From the NCBI RefSeq assembly GCF_042665595.1, contig NZ_JBHTCT010000011.1:62001-126000 (forward strand): DNA of 64,000 nt, in the 5' to 3' direction. Below are positions 49,804 to 58,183 of this stretch, in pieces. The stretch's first letter is position 1. Each line of letters opens with the position of its first letter. Under the pieces are notes generated by a model. That model had not been told where the DNA came from and ran no database searches. It worked only from the letters and a program-made list of their open reading frames with translations. The position numbers and the translations under genes were made by a program. Source of the DNA: Bhargavaea changchunensis. Lineage in GTDB: Bacteria > Bacillota > Bacilli > Bacillales_A > Planococcaceae.

Positions 49804-50923
49804 TCTTATTAGTATTATGAGAGAGCTTTCATCTGAATGGATTGGAAACGACGAGACTAAGGTTGCGTCGTTTCTTTCACGTTTCAAGGATTTTTATAAT
49901 TTCAATGAAAGGCACCAGTATAGCCAAATTACCGCATTTATTTATACCGGCATTAGTGACCCGGAAAGAGATCTCTTAGGAGAAAACCTACAATTAGTAT
50001 TGGAAGAGGCAATTCTGGAAGAGGCACTCGGCGAGATAAGTGTAGCTAAGCAGATTGGAAAAATAATTGATCATATTAACTTAGCCGCAAGTCAAAAAAC
50101 TTTAATTGAGAACCTCTCATACAATGCATTGGAATTAGTAGAACGGCGTGCGGAATCCTTGAAAACACAAGAAAAAAAGATTCAAGAGCAAGCAAAAATT
50201 TTGGATGATGAGATTAAGGACTTGAAGGAAAAAGAACGTTCACTTGTTACTCAATTTGTGACTATACTTGGGATCTTTGCTTCTATCATTTTCGCTGCAT
50301 TCGGCGGTTTCCAAATCATATCTAATACAATAAACCATTTGTCATCCGATTTAAGAATTGGGATGTTAATGATTTTCTCAAGTATGGTTATGATAGGCGT
50401 CGTAGTCCTTCTTTATGTGTTATTGAATGGTATAGCAAAGATTACTGGCCAAAATTTCAGATCTTGTGGGTGCGACGGCAACAATAATGTTGACTGCGAC
50501 CATTCAATGCTCGAGAAGTATCCTGTATTTTGCGTGGTACTAGTTATCTTGTTTTATTTCTTCTTCCTCGGTTTATCAGCTTTTGTTTTTGATTACGGTT
50601 TAATATTTAATCGCATTTTTGAAATTAATTTTATATCCTCTTTATTAAAGGTTATAGCAATAGGAATACTTATGTTGTGGCCTGCCCCGTTGCTATGGAA
50701 ACACTTTTTCCCACGCAACAAACTAAAGAAAGAACGTTCCCGAGTAAAGTTTATTTATCAACTTCTTCTTCAAGCTCTATTAAAATTCAGGAATATATTC
50801 GGTTCTAATGAACCAGAAGACAAAATTAATAAAGATAATACTAAGACATCTCAAAATTCCCTTGGTGCAACTTCGGAGCAATCAGCGACTAATGAAGACT
50901 CTAATTCAAGAGAACAACAATAA
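49796..50923 (+). CDS. Four-span membrane protein paired with the Panacea gene, candidate toxin
   Basis: A 375-residue protein: helical N-terminal domain (1-105), coiled coil (about 110-150), four membrane helices (about 151-175, 188-215, 243-265, 279-302), a Cys-rich loop between TM2 and TM3 (CGCDGNNNVDCDH, about 224-236), and a polar C-terminal tail. I recognise no family. Its gene overlaps the Panacea gene (ATGTATGA), giving tight coupling. By context it is the likely toxin or exclusion effector; this is inference. Confidence 0.7.
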   Translation: MYDLISIMRELSSEWIGNDETKVASFLSRFKDFYNFNERHQYSQITAFIYTGISDPERDLLGENLQLVLEEAILEEALGEISVAKQIGKIIDHINLAASQKTLIENLSYNALELVERRAESLKTQEKKIQEQAKILDDEIKDLKEKERSLVTQFVTILGIFASIIFAAFGGFQIISNTINHLSSDLRIGMLMIFSSMVMIGVVVLLYVLLNGIAKITGQNFRSCGCDGNNNVDCDHSMLEKYPVFCVVLVILFYFFFLGLSAFVFDYGLIFNRIFEINFISSLLKVIAIGILMLWPAPLLWKHFFPRNKLKKERSRVKFIYQLLLQALLKFRNIFGSNEPEDKINKDNTKTSQNSLGATSEQSATNEDSNSREQQ

Positions 50924-51042
50924 GGAGTTGTCCAAAAGCTACTGATTCCTTCTGCTTACACAAGTTAAAACATTAAGAATCTGTAGGGTTTTCCGATGTT
51001 ATCCGGAACCTGGTTTTCAAACTTGCTTCTATCACAATAACG

Positions 51043-51065
51043 AAAGCGGCCATTATGGCCGCTTT
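51043..51065 (+). terminator. Terminator at the right prophage end
   Basis: AAAGCGGCC pairs with GGCCGCTTT across a 5-base loop, with a T run after it and A run before, so it could work in both directions. The remaining stretch 50924-51232 shows no gene. Confidence 0.8.
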
Positions 51066-51093
51066 TCTGTTTGTCTGTCCACATGATATAAAC

Positions 51094-51114
51094 GTCCCCC
51101 AATAACTCCCCCAA
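51094..51114. repeat. Paired integrase arm-type sites, right end
   Basis: GTCCCCCAA (51094-51102) and CTCCCCCAA (51106-51114), again 12 bases apart, match the pair at 9383-9403 near the left end. They lie on the phage side of the candidate attachment repeat. Confidence 0.55.
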
Positions 51115-51232
51115 ATGGTTGGTGTAAAATAAGCCCTTTTGGAAAACTGGCCTGCAGTCCAATTTCTTTAAAAACGCGTCATCTCAACGTCTCACTAAAC
51201 ACAAATTGACCCTTCAAATTCCGGCATTACTA

Positions 51233-51267
51233 TATACCATATAGCGACAGGGTCCCGGGAATCTATT
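51233..51267. other. Candidate attR (right half of imperfect direct repeat)
   Basis: Aligns without gaps to 9313-9347 (27 of 35 identities by hand count, TATACCATA identical). It lies between the last phage sequence and the tyrS leader. Confidence 0.5.
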
Positions 51268-51427
51268 AATAGAGTTATATGGGACCCCTAAAATTCATTG
51301 TGGATTGGGAAACAATGCCCGTTCCGGCCAATGGGAATTCGCCTCGGCCGAGTCAGTTTTCATTTCTCTGCAAAACGAACGATTCCGTATTATGCTGCCG
51401 GAAAGGGAGGCGGAGGAGAAATCAGTG

Positions 51428-51455
51428 TTGACATCGTATCGGATTCGGATAAAAT
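51428..51455 (+). promoter_or_regulatory. tyrS promoter
   Basis: TTGACA (51428-51433), a 16-base spacer and TAAAAT (51450-51455), just before the T-box leader. The prophage lies upstream and leaves this promoter intact. Confidence 0.6.
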
Positions 51456-51469
51456 GAGGATTATTATAA

Positions 51470-51700
51470 TAAACAACCAAGCGAGGATGGGGCCGGAGTA
51501 GCGCCGTCCGCCGAGCAATCAGAGAGGCAGCGGAAGGTGTAAGCTGCCCGGCGGACGATCTGTGAATTACAGCCCCGGAGCAAGGCGCCGGCATGGCGTT
51601 ACCATGCATAAGCGGGGAAGCGTTTGCGCTTCCCAAGCCGGGTGGTACCGCGTTGATGGAATCAGCGCCCCTGCAGGATCTTCGGATCCGCAGGGGCTTT
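51470..51700 (+). promoter_or_regulatory. T-box leader of tyrS
   Basis: The T-box core GGGTGGTACCGCG is at 51640-51652. A terminator stem (51667-51697, GCCCCTGC with GCAGGGGC) and T run follow. A TAC at 51568-51570 in a plausible specifier context would pair with uncharged tRNA-Tyr. Binding of uncharged tRNA should favour the antiterminator and raise tyrS expression. Confidence 0.92.
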
Positions 51701-51724
51701 TATTATTTTCTGGAGGGATGAACA

Positions 51725-52990
51725 ATGACGAACGAACTGATCGAAGACCTGAAATGGAGAGGCCTGCTCTACCAGACGACCGACGAAGAGGCGCTGGCCG
51801 AACTGCTGAACAAAGAAAGCATCTCCCTCTACTGCGGGGTTGACCCGACAGCAGACAGCCTGCATATCGGGCATATTGTGCCTTTCCTGACACTGCGCCG
51901 TTTCCAGAGGCACGGGCACCGTCCGATCGTGCTCGTCGGCGGAGCGACCGGCATGATCGGGGACCCGTCGTTCAAGGCCGATGAGCGGCAATTGCTTTCG
52001 GAAGAACAGCTCAGCCACAACGTAGCCGGCATCCGCGGGCAGCTTGAGCAGATTTTTGACTTCAGCGACAAGAATGCCGCGGTCATGGTCAACAACAAAG
52101 ACTGGTTCGGCAAAATGACTGCGATCGACTTCCTGCGCGATTACGGAAAGCTTCTGAGCGTGAACTACATGCTGGCAAAGGAGAACGTCGCGACACGCCT
52201 TGAGACCGGCATCTCGTTCACCGAGTTTTCCTACATGCTTATCCAGGGCTCGGACTTTAACCATCTGTACGATAATTACAACTGCCGCGTGCAGGTCGGC
52301 GGATCCGATCAGTGGGGCAATATCACCACAGGCCTTGAGATTATCCGTAAAACCCATGATGAGCATGCAAAAGCATTCGGGCTGACCATCCCGCTTGTCA
52401 CGAAAGCCGACGGAACAAAATTCGGCAAGACAGCCGGCGGCAGTGTCTGGCTCGATCCCGAGAAAACTTCGCCATATGAGTTCTACCAGTTCTGGATCAA
52501 TACGGCCGATGCGGATGTCATCAAGTACCTGAAGATCTTCACGTTCCTCGCCAAAGAGGAGATTGCGGAACTGGAAAAGGCAGTTGAAGCCGAACCGCAT
52601 CTCCGCAAGGCCCAAAAGACACTGGCGGAAGAAATGACGCGCCTGATCCACGGAGACGAAGCGCTGGCACAGGCCGAACGCATTACAGCGGCATTGTTCA
52701 GCGGCGACCTGAAAGCCCTGTCCGTGTCCGAAATGAAAGATGCATTCAAGGATGTGCCAAGCTTCGAGATGGCGAAGGAAGACAGGAACATTGTAGACCT
52801 GCTCGTCGAGGCGGGTATTTCCTCTTCCAAACGCCAGGCTCGCGAAGATGTGACCAACGGCGCCATCTCCATCAACGGGGAACGGGTGAAGGACCTGGAT
52901 TACACGATCGGTGCGGATGACCGGCTGGACGACGCATTCACCATCGTCCGGCGCGGCAAAAAGAAATATACGATGCTCCGTTTTAACTGA
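51725..52990 (+). CDS. tyrS: Tyrosyl-tRNA synthetase
   Basis: A 421-residue class I aminoacyl-tRNA synthetase that charges tRNA-Tyr. The HIGH motif is at residues 47-50, the second signature is KFGKT, and a C-terminal S4-type RNA-binding domain begins near residue 355 (SSKRQAREDVTNGAISINGE). CTGGAGGG ribosome site. Controlled by the T-box leader directly upstream. Confidence 0.97.
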   Translation: MTNELIEDLKWRGLLYQTTDEEALAELLNKESISLYCGVDPTADSLHIGHIVPFLTLRRFQRHGHRPIVLVGGATGMIGDPSFKADERQLLSEEQLSHNVAGIRGQLEQIFDFSDKNAAVMVNNKDWFGKMTAIDFLRDYGKLLSVNYMLAKENVATRLETGISFTEFSYMLIQGSDFNHLYDNYNCRVQVGGSDQWGNITTGLEIIRKTHDEHAKAFGLTIPLVTKADGTKFGKTAGGSVWLDPEKTSPYEFYQFWINTADADVIKYLKIFTFLAKEEIAELEKAVEAEPHLRKAQKTLAEEMTRLIHGDEALAQAERITAALFSGDLKALSVSEMKDAFKDVPSFEMAKEDRNIVDLLVEAGISSSKRQAREDVTNGAISINGERVKDLDYTIGADDRLDDAFTIVRRGKKKYTMLRFN

Positions 52991-53033
52991 CCGGGAAACC
53001 CGTTGGGGGACCGCCATGCAGGGAGGGAATACC

Positions 53034-54212
53034 ATGCTGAAAGACCGTCTGTACTATAAAGACCCTTACCGGACCGCATTTAAGTCAAATGTCGTCCGTG
53101 AAGGGGTGGAGGATGGCAGACCGTTCGCCGTGCTTGAAAACACGGTGTTTTACCCGACGGGTGGCGGCCAGCCGCACGATACCGGGAAGCTGAACGGCAT
53201 CCGGGTGACGGATGTGGAAGAAAAGGACGGCGAGATTCGCCACTATGTGGAGGTGCCGCTGAATGCACTCATCGTCTCCGGCAAGATCGACTGGACACGA
53301 CGCCATGATCATATGCAGCAGCATACCGGCCAGCACATCCTGACGGCTGCATTCATCGAAACGGCCGGCTGCCCGACAGTCAGTTTTCATCTGGGCAGGG
53401 AAACGGTCTCGATCGACCTGGATACCGAGCACCTGATCGACGAGCAGCTGGACGCAGCCGAAAAGCGGGCGAATGAGATCATTATGGAAAACCGGGAGAT
53501 TGAAACCCGCTGGGTGACGGAAGGGGAGCTGGACCACAGCCGCCTGAGGAAAGCCGTCGCGGTGGAAGAGGAGATCCGGCTTGTCATCATCCCGGATTAC
53601 GACTACAACGGCTGCGGAGGCACGCATCCTTATTCAACCGGCGAAGTTGGGCAGCTTAAGATTCTCGGAATGGAACGAATGAAGAAAAAAACACGTGTCC
53701 ATTTTGTATGCGGCAACCGTGTTCTTAGACAGCTCGGGAAAAAGAACCAAGTGCTAAAAGAAGCGATGGGGATGCTGAGTGTACCGGAAGAGGAAACGGC
53801 CGAAGCAATCAGGCGGCTTCTTAACGCAAACCGTACGCTTGAAAAGCGTCTGCAGGAAGCTGAGGACAGACTGCTTGAAGCGGAGGCGCAATCCCTTATT
53901 TCCGGCGGGCGGTTGGTAAAGGCGGCATTCAGTGACCGTCCTATCACAGATCTGCAGAAATTGGGCAGAGCGGCTGTTGCAGCACGGGAAGATGTGATTA
54001 TGCTGCTCGCTGTACGAAATGGCAGCAAGCTGCAGTTTGTCGCTGCACGCGGCAGCGAAGCCGGGTATTCCATGAAACAGGTGGCCTCTGCCGCGCTTGA
54101 AGCGACTGGCGGAAAAGGCGGCGGGAGCGATGCTTTTGTACAGGGCGGGGGAGACACATCCCTGACTGCGGAAGAACTCTTGGCCATCATGGCTGCATCC
54201 ATCGGAGAATAA
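53034..54212 (+). CDS. Alanyl-tRNA editing protein (AlaX-L type)
   Basis: A 392-residue free-standing editing factor. An N-terminal AlaRS beta-barrel-like part carries the AlaX zinc residues HMQQHTGQH (near residue 90) and CGGTHPYSTGEVG (near 190), and a DHHA1 domain ends the protein (KGGGSDAFVQGGGDTSLTAE). It removes Ser or Gly mischarged on tRNA-Ala. The ATG at 53034 has GGGAGGGAA upstream; the frame is open far upstream, into tyrS, without coding character. Follows tyrS and may share its transcript. Confidence 0.9.
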   Translation: MLKDRLYYKDPYRTAFKSNVVREGVEDGRPFAVLENTVFYPTGGGQPHDTGKLNGIRVTDVEEKDGEIRHYVEVPLNALIVSGKIDWTRRHDHMQQHTGQHILTAAFIETAGCPTVSFHLGRETVSIDLDTEHLIDEQLDAAEKRANEIIMENREIETRWVTEGELDHSRLRKAVAVEEEIRLVIIPDYDYNGCGGTHPYSTGEVGQLKILGMERMKKKTRVHFVCGNRVLRQLGKKNQVLKEAMGMLSVPEEETAEAIRRLLNANRTLEKRLQEAEDRLLEAEAQSLISGGRLVKAAFSDRPITDLQKLGRAAVAAREDVIMLLAVRNGSKLQFVAARGSEAGYSMKQVASAALEATGGKGGGSDAFVQGGGDTSLTAEELLAIMAASIGE

Positions 54213-54214
54213 AG

Positions 54215-54253
54215 AATAGCCCCTGCGGGATTGGCAAATCCGCAGGGGCTATT
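54215..54253. terminator. Bidirectional terminator
   Basis: AATAGCCCCTGCGG pairs with CCGCAGGGGCTATT, followed by T runs on both strands. It serves the alanyl-tRNA editing gene and the convergent gene at 54259. Confidence 0.88.
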
Positions 54254-54258
54254 TTTGT

Positions 54259-55074
54259 TCACTTTGCCGTACTGACCCATTCCGGCAGCCGGAGGTTTCC
54301 GTACAGTTCCGGATGAAGCATGTTTCCCAGTTTCAGTGCCCCTTCCAGCAGACGCGGCGATGGACGGCAGTAGAGCCATTCTTCCATGACATCGACCTGT
54401 CCATCACGCACTGCACGGAGTTCCGGCCATCCCGGACGTTTCATAAGCAGTTCCGGCCGGATCTTTTCGATATGGACACCAACCCATGCAAGCAGGATCC
54501 GGTCCGGGTCGCGAGAGGCGACATCCTCCCAGTCCGTCTGGATGCTGGCAAGCTCAACATCTTCATAAACATTTCGACCGCCTGCAATCCGGCTGATTTC
54601 TGTTAGCCAGTTGACGCTTCCGGGAGTGAACACCGGTTTCGGCCACCACTCCCAGTAGAGAGAGGGTCTGCCTGTTGCCGCCTCAGAGCGTTTCTTAAGA
54701 TCATTGATGAAGTCCAGGTACTCCCGTGCAATCTGATGTGCCTTTTGTTCAATGCCGCATGCCCGTCCGACGGTGACCAAGTCCTCTGCAATATCCTCAA
54801 GGCTCTGCGGATTCGTAACGAGGTGGGGAATGCCGCGTTTCACCAGCTCTTCCACGTTTCGCTCCATTCCGGGGACGCTGAGCGAAGCGAGGACAAGATC
54901 CGGTCCGAGCGCTTCCAGCCCTTCCATGTTGATCGACAAATCCGGTCCGAGCTTCGGCAGTTCTGATACGGCCGGCGGCCAGTCGGAAAAGTCATCCACG
55001 CCTGCAAGCTGTCCGTCCAGACCGAGGTAAGCGAGTAATTCCGTATTGCTCGGGCAAATGGAAACAAGTTTCAA
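54259..55074 (-). CDS. Cobalamin-binding-like (BtuF/TroA-fold) protein
   Basis: A 271-residue protein with a periplasmic-binding-protein TroA/BtuF-type fold: VSICPSNTELLAYLGLDGQL at the start, then VDDFSDWP and the family run LYWEWWPKPVFTPGSVNWLT. The start is a TTG at 55074 behind GGAGGGG. No signal peptide or lipobox is present, unlike transporter-associated homologues, so it is probably cytoplasmic. Its ligand may be a corrinoid or another metal complex; uncertain. Confidence 0.78.
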   Translation of the reverse strand: MKLVSICPSNTELLAYLGLDGQLAGVDDFSDWPPAVSELPKLGPDLSINMEGLEALGPDLVLASLSVPGMERNVEELVKRGIPHLVTNPQSLEDIAEDLVTVGRACGIEQKAHQIAREYLDFINDLKKRSEAATGRPSLYWEWWPKPVFTPGSVNWLTEISRIAGGRNVYEDVELASIQTDWEDVASRDPDRILLAWVGVHIEKIRPELLMKRPGWPELRAVRDGQVDVMEEWLYCRPSPRLLEGALKLGNMLHPELYGNLRLPEWVSTAK

Positions 55075-55116
55075 TGCAACCCCTCCGTTCAGATAAACCG
55101 ATTGTAACAGACAATT

Positions 55117-55234
55117 GGAATCACCCACCAGGCGAGTCGCAACCAATGGGGTGCTGAATTCCCACCAAGCCCCTGTTGAGTCGCAACCATGAGGTTCTGA
55201 ATCCCTACCAAGCGGCGCTGAATCAAAACTAACG
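55117..55234. repeat. Short degenerate tandem repeats
   Basis: GAATCACCCACCAGGC, GAATTCCCACCAAGC and GAATCCCTACCAAGC occur in series with two copies of GAGTCGCAACCA between them (55134, 55178). The period is about 40 bases and imperfect. No gene or RNA is recognised. Confidence 0.5.
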
Positions 55235-55287
55235 CCGTCCGGCCTCATCATCGACGCCGACGGCAATCCCCGTATGAATACAAAAAA

Positions 55288-55325
55288 GCTGCAGACAAGG
55301 AGGAGAACCTCGCTTTGTCTGCAGC
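55288..55325 (-). terminator. Terminator after rpsD
   Basis: GCTGCAGACAA and TTGTCTGCAGC form an 11-bp stem. On the minus strand it is followed by TTTTTTG, 14 bases past the rpsD stop. Confidence 0.85.
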
Positions 55326-55338
55326 CTGTAAGAGCTGA

Positions 55339-55941
55339 TTAGCGGTTGTAGAATTCAACGATCAGCGCTTCGTTGATCTCTGCAGGAAGTTCGCTGCGCT
55401 CAGGAAGGCGGACGAATGTGCCTTTCTTTGCTTCCGCATCGAATGTCACGTAGTCAGGAACGAAGTTTGTCGCTTCGATCGCTTCGTTGACAGCCGACAG
55501 GTTCTGGGAACGCTCGCGGAGCGCGATTTCCTGACCAGGCGCTACGCGGTACGACGGGATGTCGACGCGCTTGCCGTCAACGAGGACGTGGCCGTGGTTG
55601 ACGAGCTGACGTGCCTGGCGGCGTGTGCGGGCAAGGCCCATGCGGTACACGACGTTGTCGAGGCGTGTTTCAAGCAGGATCATGAAGTTTTCGCCGTGCT
55701 TACCAGGCATCTTGCCTGCACGGAGGAAGAGTGTGTGGAATTGGCGTTCGTTGACACCGTACATGTGACGGAGTTTTTGCTTCTCTTGAAGCTGCATGCC
55801 GTATTCCGAGAGTTTCTTACGCTGGTTCGGGCCGTGCGGGCCTGGAGCGTAAGGACGTTTTTCGATTTCTTTGCCCGTACCGCTCAGGGAAATACCGAGG
55901 CGGCGGGAGATTTTCCAAGATGGACCTGTGTAGCGAGCCAT
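55339..55941 (-). CDS. rpsD: 30S ribosomal protein S4
   Basis: A 200-residue S4 protein: MARYTGPSWKISRRLGISLS start and the S4 RNA-binding domain (RLDNVVYRMGLARTRRQARQ, then LVNHGHVLVDGKRVDIPS). It binds 16S rRNA early in 30S assembly. AAGAGGAGGAG ribosome site. Full length. Confidence 0.98.
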   Translation of the reverse strand: MARYTGPSWKISRRLGISLSGTGKEIEKRPYAPGPHGPNQRKKLSEYGMQLQEKQKLRHMYGVNERQFHTLFLRAGKMPGKHGENFMILLETRLDNVVYRMGLARTRRQARQLVNHGHVLVDGKRVDIPSYRVAPGQEIALRERSQNLSAVNEAIEATNFVPDYVTFDAEAKKGTFVRLPERSELPAEINEALIVEFYNR

Positions 55942-56110
55942 GGATGACTCCTCCTCTTAAGTTGGTTTTATTTTGAGTAAAATAAAAACCAGATGTGTTC
56001 AAACACGGTGCCATTTCATCATCTTGCACCTTCGCCCCAGCAGCCAAGGGTTACGCGATGCACCGTTTACCCGGACATTGTCCAGCGTAAAGGGATAAAA
56101 TGATCAGCCT
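55942..56110 (-). promoter_or_regulatory. rpsD 5' leader, candidate S4-binding control region
   Basis: About 170 untranslated bases precede rpsD and contain partial inverted repeats. In Bacillus S4 represses rpsD through its leader; I infer the same here by position only, since no defined structure could be verified by eye. Confidence 0.35.
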
Positions 56111-56258
56111 TGCTCACACAACTGCTGCGTTTATTTTACACAACGAATATCATATAACGCATGCAAAAGGAAGTCAAGGGACAAGGGCAGTTTCCTTTTC
56201 GTCCGCCGCAAGATATAATAGTAGAAAATGATAACGCTTTCAAACAGGAGGGGCAGCG

Positions 56259-57473
56259 ATGAACAAGAAGGTACACCGGGATACACTCATTATCCACGAA
56301 GGGCATGATCCGCATGACCATCAGGACAGCCTGGCCGTTCCGCTTTATCAGACGTCTACCTATGTATTTCCCGATGCGGCTACCGGGGCAGCCCGTTTTG
56401 CCGGTGAGCAGGAAGGCAACATTTACTCGAGGCTGACGAACCCGACCGTAAAAGTACTGGAAGAGCGGATCGCCTCACTGGAAAAAGGAGCCGGCGCACT
56501 GGCATTCGGATCGGGCATGGCGGCGGTCAGCGCCGCGCTTGTCCACACGACGAAGGCCGGCGACCATATACTTTGCTCGAGAGGGATATACGGTTGCACA
56601 TTCGGCCTCCTGAACATCATGGAAGAAAAGTACGGCATCACCCATGATCTGATTCCGATGAAGAGCGAAGAGGAGATCGAGCGGCATGTCCGGCCGGAGA
56701 CAGCCGTCATTTATGTGGAAACACCGGTAAACCCTACGATGGAAGTGGCCGACCTCCGTGCTGCCGTCAACGTCGCCCGTCGACATGGCCTCAAAGTCAT
56801 CGTGGACAACACGTTCTGCTCACCGTATATCCAGAACCCGATTGAATTTGGCGTGGATTTTGTTCTCCACAGTGCAACCAAATATATCAATGGCCATGGT
56901 GATGTCATCGCCGGCCTGCTGATCGGGGCGGATGAAGAGGAGATCGCCAAAATCCGGATGACCGTCCAGAAAGACTACGGCGGTATCATCTCCCCGTTCG
57001 ATGCGTGGCTCATGATCCGCGGCCTGAAGACGCTGGCCGTCCGCATGGAGCGCCACACTTCCAATGCCGAGGCGGTCATCGGGTACCTGAAGACGGTCCC
57101 TGCAGTCAGGGAAGTGCACTACCCGCTCGATCCCGATCATCCGGACGTGGAGATTGCGAAGCGGCAGATGAATGCAGGCGGAGGGATTTTCTCCTTTACT
57201 CTGGACGGTGGCGTGGAGGAAGTGCAGATCTTCCTGGATGAACTCCGGCTCGTCAAACTGGCAGTGAGTCTGGGAGATGCAGAGTCGCTGATCCAGCACC
57301 CGGCCTCGATGACACACTCGCCGGTGCCGGAAGAAGAGCGGAAAGAAATGGGCATCAATGATTCAATGATCCGTTTTTCCGCGGGCCTTGAGCATCCGGA
57401 CGATATCATCGCTGACCTGGATGCGGCCTTCAAAGCCCTTAAAAAGCGGACTCCGGCAACCGCAACCGAATAA
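56259..57473 (+). CDS. Methionine gamma-lyase-like PLP enzyme
   Basis: A 404-residue Cys/Met metabolism PLP enzyme. The PLP lysine is K208 in SATKYINGHGD. C113 in GIYGCTFGLL occupies the position of the catalytic cysteine that distinguishes methionine gamma-lyase from cystathionine lyases. The expected reaction is L-methionine to methanethiol, 2-oxobutyrate and ammonia. A cystathionine gamma-lyase activity remains possible. AGGAGGGGC site; terminator downstream. Confidence 0.8.
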   Translation: MNKKVHRDTLIIHEGHDPHDHQDSLAVPLYQTSTYVFPDAATGAARFAGEQEGNIYSRLTNPTVKVLEERIASLEKGAGALAFGSGMAAVSAALVHTTKAGDHILCSRGIYGCTFGLLNIMEEKYGITHDLIPMKSEEEIERHVRPETAVIYVETPVNPTMEVADLRAAVNVARRHGLKVIVDNTFCSPYIQNPIEFGVDFVLHSATKYINGHGDVIAGLLIGADEEEIAKIRMTVQKDYGGIISPFDAWLMIRGLKTLAVRMERHTSNAEAVIGYLKTVPAVREVHYPLDPDHPDVEIAKRQMNAGGGIFSFTLDGGVEEVQIFLDELRLVKLAVSLGDAESLIQHPASMTHSPVPEEERKEMGINDSMIRFSAGLEHPDDIIADLDAAFKALKKRTPATATE

Positions 57474-57485
57474 CCACATCAAGAA

Positions 57486-57517
57486 AAGGACAGCACGGCT
57501 ATTGGCCGGCTGTCCTT
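57486..57517 (+). terminator. Terminator after the gamma-lyase gene
   Basis: AAGGACAGC pairs with GCTGTCCTT around an inner CGGC-TATTG-GCCG pairing; followed by GTTTTG. Confidence 0.8.
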
Positions 57518-57542
57518 GTTTTGTCCATCAGGGCGAGATTTC

Positions 57543-58028
57543 TTATTTCAGATGTTTCTCAAGCACGCCGACGAACTTTTCGAGTCCGCGGGCGTCCTCT
57601 TCCGAGAAGCGTGCCAGCTCAGGGCTGTCGATATCAAGGACCCCGAATACACGGTCATTCACGATGACCGGCACGACTACCTCCGAGCGGGAGGCGGCAT
57701 CGCACGCGATATGTCCCGGGAAGGCATGGACGTCTTCCACCAGCTGAGTTTTGCGTTCCTGGGCGGCTGTTCCGCAAACCCCTTTTCCGAGAGCAATCCG
57801 CACACATGCCGGAAGCCCCTGGAAAGGACCGAGGACGAGCTCATCTTCTCCGTCCATAACGTAGAAGCCGACCCAGTTGGTGCGGCCGAGAAACTGGTTA
57901 AGGAGGGCGGAGGCGTTTGCGAGGTTTGCCATGGCGTTGTTTTCGCCTTCGAGCAGTGCATCAAGCTGCCTGCACAGCAGATCGTAGTTTTCCTGCAGGG
58001 TACCTTCATATTGTTGTTGAGTGAACAC
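57543..58028 (-). CDS. msrC: Free methionine-R-sulfoxide reductase (GAF, YtsP type)
   Basis: A 161-residue GAF-domain enzyme that reduces free L-methionine-R-sulfoxide. Key cysteines appear in LPACVRIALGKGVCGTA and PGHIACDAASRSE. Matches the Bacillus YtsP layout beside ezrA. CTCCTTTC (minus strand GAAAGGAGAG) gives the ribosome site. Confidence 0.9.
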   Translation of the reverse strand: MFTQQQYEGTLQENYDLLCRQLDALLEGENNAMANLANASALLNQFLGRTNWVGFYVMDGEDELVLGPFQGLPACVRIALGKGVCGTAAQERKTQLVEDVHAFPGHIACDAASRSEVVVPVIVNDRVFGVLDIDSPELARFSEEDARGLEKFVGVLEKHLK

Positions 58029-58183
58029 GGTAAATCTCTCCTTTCAGGGAAAGGCTCCCTGAGATGTGTGATGAACGATGGCGAATCATGCAATTTCTTG
58101 CGAAAAACAACGGCATAATCCCGTGAAACATGATACTATATAGGATAATACAGCGTTTACAGTGATTTTGGAACAGGGGGACT

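Noticed and set aside
51298..51501. Small ORF between attR and the tyrS T-box
   Set aside because: It runs through the tyrS promoter and the start of the leader and has no ribosome site.
51562..51843. ORF across the T-box core
   Set aside because: Sequence is explained by the T-box antiterminator/terminator and the start of tyrS.
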